From Clonostachys chloroleuca (lineage: Eukaryota; Ascomycota; Sordariomycetes; Hypocreales; Bionectriaceae): a stretch of 64,000 bases of DNA. The translations under genes and the position numbers were made by a program. Of this stretch, positions 61,803 to 64,000 are shown one piece after another. Every line of letters starts with the position of its first letter. Within the stretch, counting starts at the first letter, position 1. The DNA is taken from the NCBI GenBank assembly GCA_037952775.1, contig JBANAY010000001.1, forward strand, positions 2,418,001-2,482,000. Direction: 5' to 3'. Below the pieces are notes generated by a model, which saw only the letters and a list, made by a program, of their open reading frames with translations, searched no databases and was not told the origin of the DNA.

Positions 61803-63549
61803 ATGCCCCCTCCTATACCATCCTCCCCATTCCCAGCGGTAGAAGTCCGCGCCAACCCATCCAAGGGACGCTCCCTCCACGCCACCACCAGCTTCGCCCC
61901 GGGGGCCGTCATCCTCGCCACCCAGCCGCTCGCCTGCCTGCCCGCGCTGTCCCACCTCGCCTCCCGCTGCTCCCACTGCTTCGAGCTCGGCACCCCGCGC
62001 GCGTGCACCCGCTGCCGCTCGGCCTACTACTGCGACGCGGCCTGCCAGCGCGCGGCGTGGCAGAGCGTCCACAGGCTCGAGTGCAAGGCCCTGCAGCGGG
62101 TTCCCGCCGAGCGGAGGGGCCAGCTGCCCACGCCTGTGCGTCTACTCATGCAGGTGCTGCTGGTGGAGGGAATTCAGGCCGGCGTGGACTCTCTGGAGGG
62201 GCATGTTGCGGCGAGGAGGACGCGGCCTGGATGGAGGGATGTGGAGTTGATGGCCATGGCCGCGTGCTCGTATGCTGGGAAAGGGGCGGACGAGGCTACG
62301 GTGAGGAAGGCTGCGGAGCAGTTATGCAAGGTATGTTTGTTATCTCGGGGTTCATGATTTAGTCAAGTGGGATTATACTGACAGTCTAAATCCAAATAGA
62401 TCCAGACCAATGCTTTCAACTGGACAGACGAGGATTTCACAGAGGCGTGTGTGTTCATCCAGCCTACATTGGCAATGATGAACCATTCGTGTCTGCCTAA
62501 TGCCATGATCCAATTTATTGATGGTAGGATAGTTCTCAGGGCTGAATCCAAGCTAGAGGCCGGGGATGAGATTGAGATCTCCTACACAGGTGAGCACGAG
62601 ATTACGTTTCCCCTTGTCAGAGTTTGCCTTGATTTAACAATATAAATTCAGATGTGACGATGCCGTTGCCAAAACGACGTCAAGCTATAGACTCTTACAT
62701 GTTCAGGTGCCAGTGTCTCCGATGCCGAGATAACTTGAACATCTACCAAGCCTGCTCGACCTCAAGTAATCTAGATCTCAATGGCCTCAGCTTATCGCCT
62801 GAGGTGTCAAAGGCCTCACAGCTCCCCATCATCACTAACTCAGCCATCTCCAAGCGCATCACCACCGCCGTAGATGACCTTTCAGGAATTATCCGGACGG
62901 ATGAATTCAGCAACGGGGACATCAAGCTTCTGACGCTCCGTGAGCGATTCCAGGCCTGCCGCGAACTCGTGGCTGTCGGAGCATGGGCAGCACCCCCAGT
63001 ACCACAACTCCTTGCTCCCATCTCCAACTACTTCGTAAACAAAGAGGACTATACAAGTGCTCTCGCCATTCAAAGTCTGATAGCGATAGAATGTACCCCT
63101 ATCGATACCCCGCGCCATTCCACCCCAGCCGTGTAAAGGAGCTGGTTCACCTTGCGAGCCTGCTCAGCAACACAGCCCCCCACACCGCCGAACAAATGGC
63201 ACAATCATCTGCCTCGCAGTTAACGGGAGGAGGTACCAATTCCAAGATCCAAGAAGCCCTCAGCGAAATTGATCAAGTATCGACTTATCAGATGCTGCTC
63301 TTGCTCGCGAAAAGTCTTGCGCCAGCTGGGTTTGGTGCCAAATTCAAATTATCCCTCCTCGCATCAGAGAGACTGGACGAATTGAAACAACTCTCTGGGC
63401 GAGAAAAAGAGCTCTCGCTTATTGAGAGATGGGATGCAGATCCACACAGCGAGTGGTCGAAGAGTTTCTTCCAATTCGCAGTAATAGATCCTATCCACAG
63501 GCTTGCATCCCTCGGGGAAGAGCTTGTGAACCAGGAATTCAGTAGATAA
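61803..63549 (+). CDS. SET and MYND domain protein (SMYD-type methyltransferase-like), apparent -1 frameshift
   Basis: Exons 61803-62330, 62400-62589 and 62652-63549 give about 538 residues if one base is added. The SET domain is split by a MYND zinc finger, as in SMYD proteins. The opening (EVRANPSKGRSLHATTSFAPGA) is followed by MYND ligands Cys56, 59, 68, 71, 77, 81, His90 and Cys94. The SET core then has NHSCLPN at 204-210 and EAGDEIEISYTD before a post-SET CQCLRCRDN. It should bind S-adenosylmethionine and methylate lysines. The target is unknown. The frame fails near 63091-63093: IAIECTPIDTPR runs to a stop, while the neighbouring frame continues YPYRYPAPFHPSRVKELV, the normal family sequence. 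No intron of usable size fits, so a missing base is inferred. Confidence 0.8.
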
Positions 63550-63677
63550 AACATTTATACAACCAGATGAAAATAATAACGATGCATTTTAGAGGCAGCC
63601 AATAAGTTTTGCAAATCGTCCCAGTAGTTCAAATCTTGATGCCAGGTAAGTTTTATTCCAGGTGCATAGCCTGGAGA

Positions 63678-64000
63678 CTACCGCTTACCAAAACTCAAGA
63701 GGCCCCCCTTTTTCGACTTCTTGTTCAAGAATCCAGAAGTTGTATGATCCTGAACAGCCGTGTCCAAATCAGGATCTCCAGCTACGGGCGAAGATGACAT
63801 CCACAACCCTTTGAAATACGAGGATTCTGCACTGGGGTTCAAGTCGGGTTCTGTGTTGTGAGCAGCACGTTTTGGTGTCGTGACCAGGTCAACCTCGTCC
63901 TCGTCATCCTCATCTATCAAATCCATCAGGGTGCGTTTGTGTCCAGGTTTCGGCTGCTTTGTATCGTGGAGTCGGGGCAGTAGAGCGGTATCCTCAGAAG
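63678..64000 (-). CDS. C-terminal part of an unidentified protein, runs off the edge
   Basis: An open minus-strand frame enters from the right edge and stops at TAG 63680-63678, giving at least 107 residues. It reads SEDTALLPRLHDTKQPKPGH, then an acidic stretch (MDLIDEDDEDEVDLVTTPKR), then a Ser-rich part and a basic end GFLNKKSKKGGLLSFGKR. Alternating acidic and basic low complexity suggests a disordered nuclear protein tail, but I do not recognise the family. Its stop lies 128 bp from the stop of the convergent SET/MYND gene. The start and most of the gene are outside the window. Confidence 0.6.
   Translation of the reverse strand, partial: SEDTALLPRLHDTKQPKPGHKRTLMDLIDEDDEDEVDLVTTPKRAAHNTEPDLNPSAESSYFKGLWMSSSPVAGDPDLDTAVQDHTTSGFLNKKSKKGGLLSFGKR

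Overview
The window is nuclear DNA of a filamentous ascomycete, most likely a Sordariomycete. The gene products point that way: Zn2Cys6 regulators, a Clr5-ankyrin protein, a GPI-anchored DUF7707-type wall protein, and PEX5 and RPF2 of fungal type. So do the short 51-92 bp GT-AG introns, many with a CTAAC-like branch site. There is no rRNA, CRISPR or prokaryotic feature. The genus is not identifiable from the sequence alone, and all functional names come from recognising motifs by eye.

Layout. 1-9.8 kb is a gene desert. 9.8-10.6 kb (-) encodes a GPI-anchored Cys-rich surface protein. 10.6-14.0 kb is non-coding and holds a 216-bp MITE-like element. 14.0-15.3 kb (-) is cystathionine gamma-lyase, and 17.8-19.3 kb (+) is a Zn2Cys6 regulator. 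19.8-20.8 kb (-) is RPF2 (60S ribosome assembly), divergent from PEX5 (peroxisomal import receptor, 21.2-23.2 kb, +). 23.2-34.3 kb is a second desert of 11 kb. 34.3-35.9 kb (+) is a bHLH factor. 37.4-39.1 kb (+) is a second Zn2Cys6 factor, convergent with an MDR/enoyl-reductase-like oxidoreductase (39.4-40.6 kb, -).

41-56 kb is an accessory block with richer AT at wobble positions. It holds a pseudokinase-like protein, a VIT/VWA protein, a divergent nine-exon protein with a STAND-type (HeLo-like) N-terminus, a very large Clr5-ankyrin protein, and an F-box-like gene with an internal stop. These families are often linked to fungal self/non-self recognition or signalling. 57-62 kb returns to conserved cell biology in the secretory pathway: a membrane-anchored monothiol glutaredoxin (GRX6/7 type) and the ER nucleotide-exchange factor SIL1. 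A SET/MYND methyltransferase-like gene follows, and the C-terminal end of another gene runs off the right edge.

The most striking pattern is that five genes between 37 and 63.1 kb need exactly one extra base to be read in a single frame: the second Zn2Cys6 factor, the MDR enzyme, the HeLo-like gene at its 5' end, Clr5-ankyrin and SET/MYND. A sixth has an in-frame TAG. All frame losses have the same sign and several lie in homopolymers. That suggests systematic single-base under-calling in the assembly, with real gene decay as the alternative. The best candidate for an undescribed system is the VIT/VWA + HeLo-like divergent pair with the neighbouring Clr5-ankyrin and pseudokinase genes.
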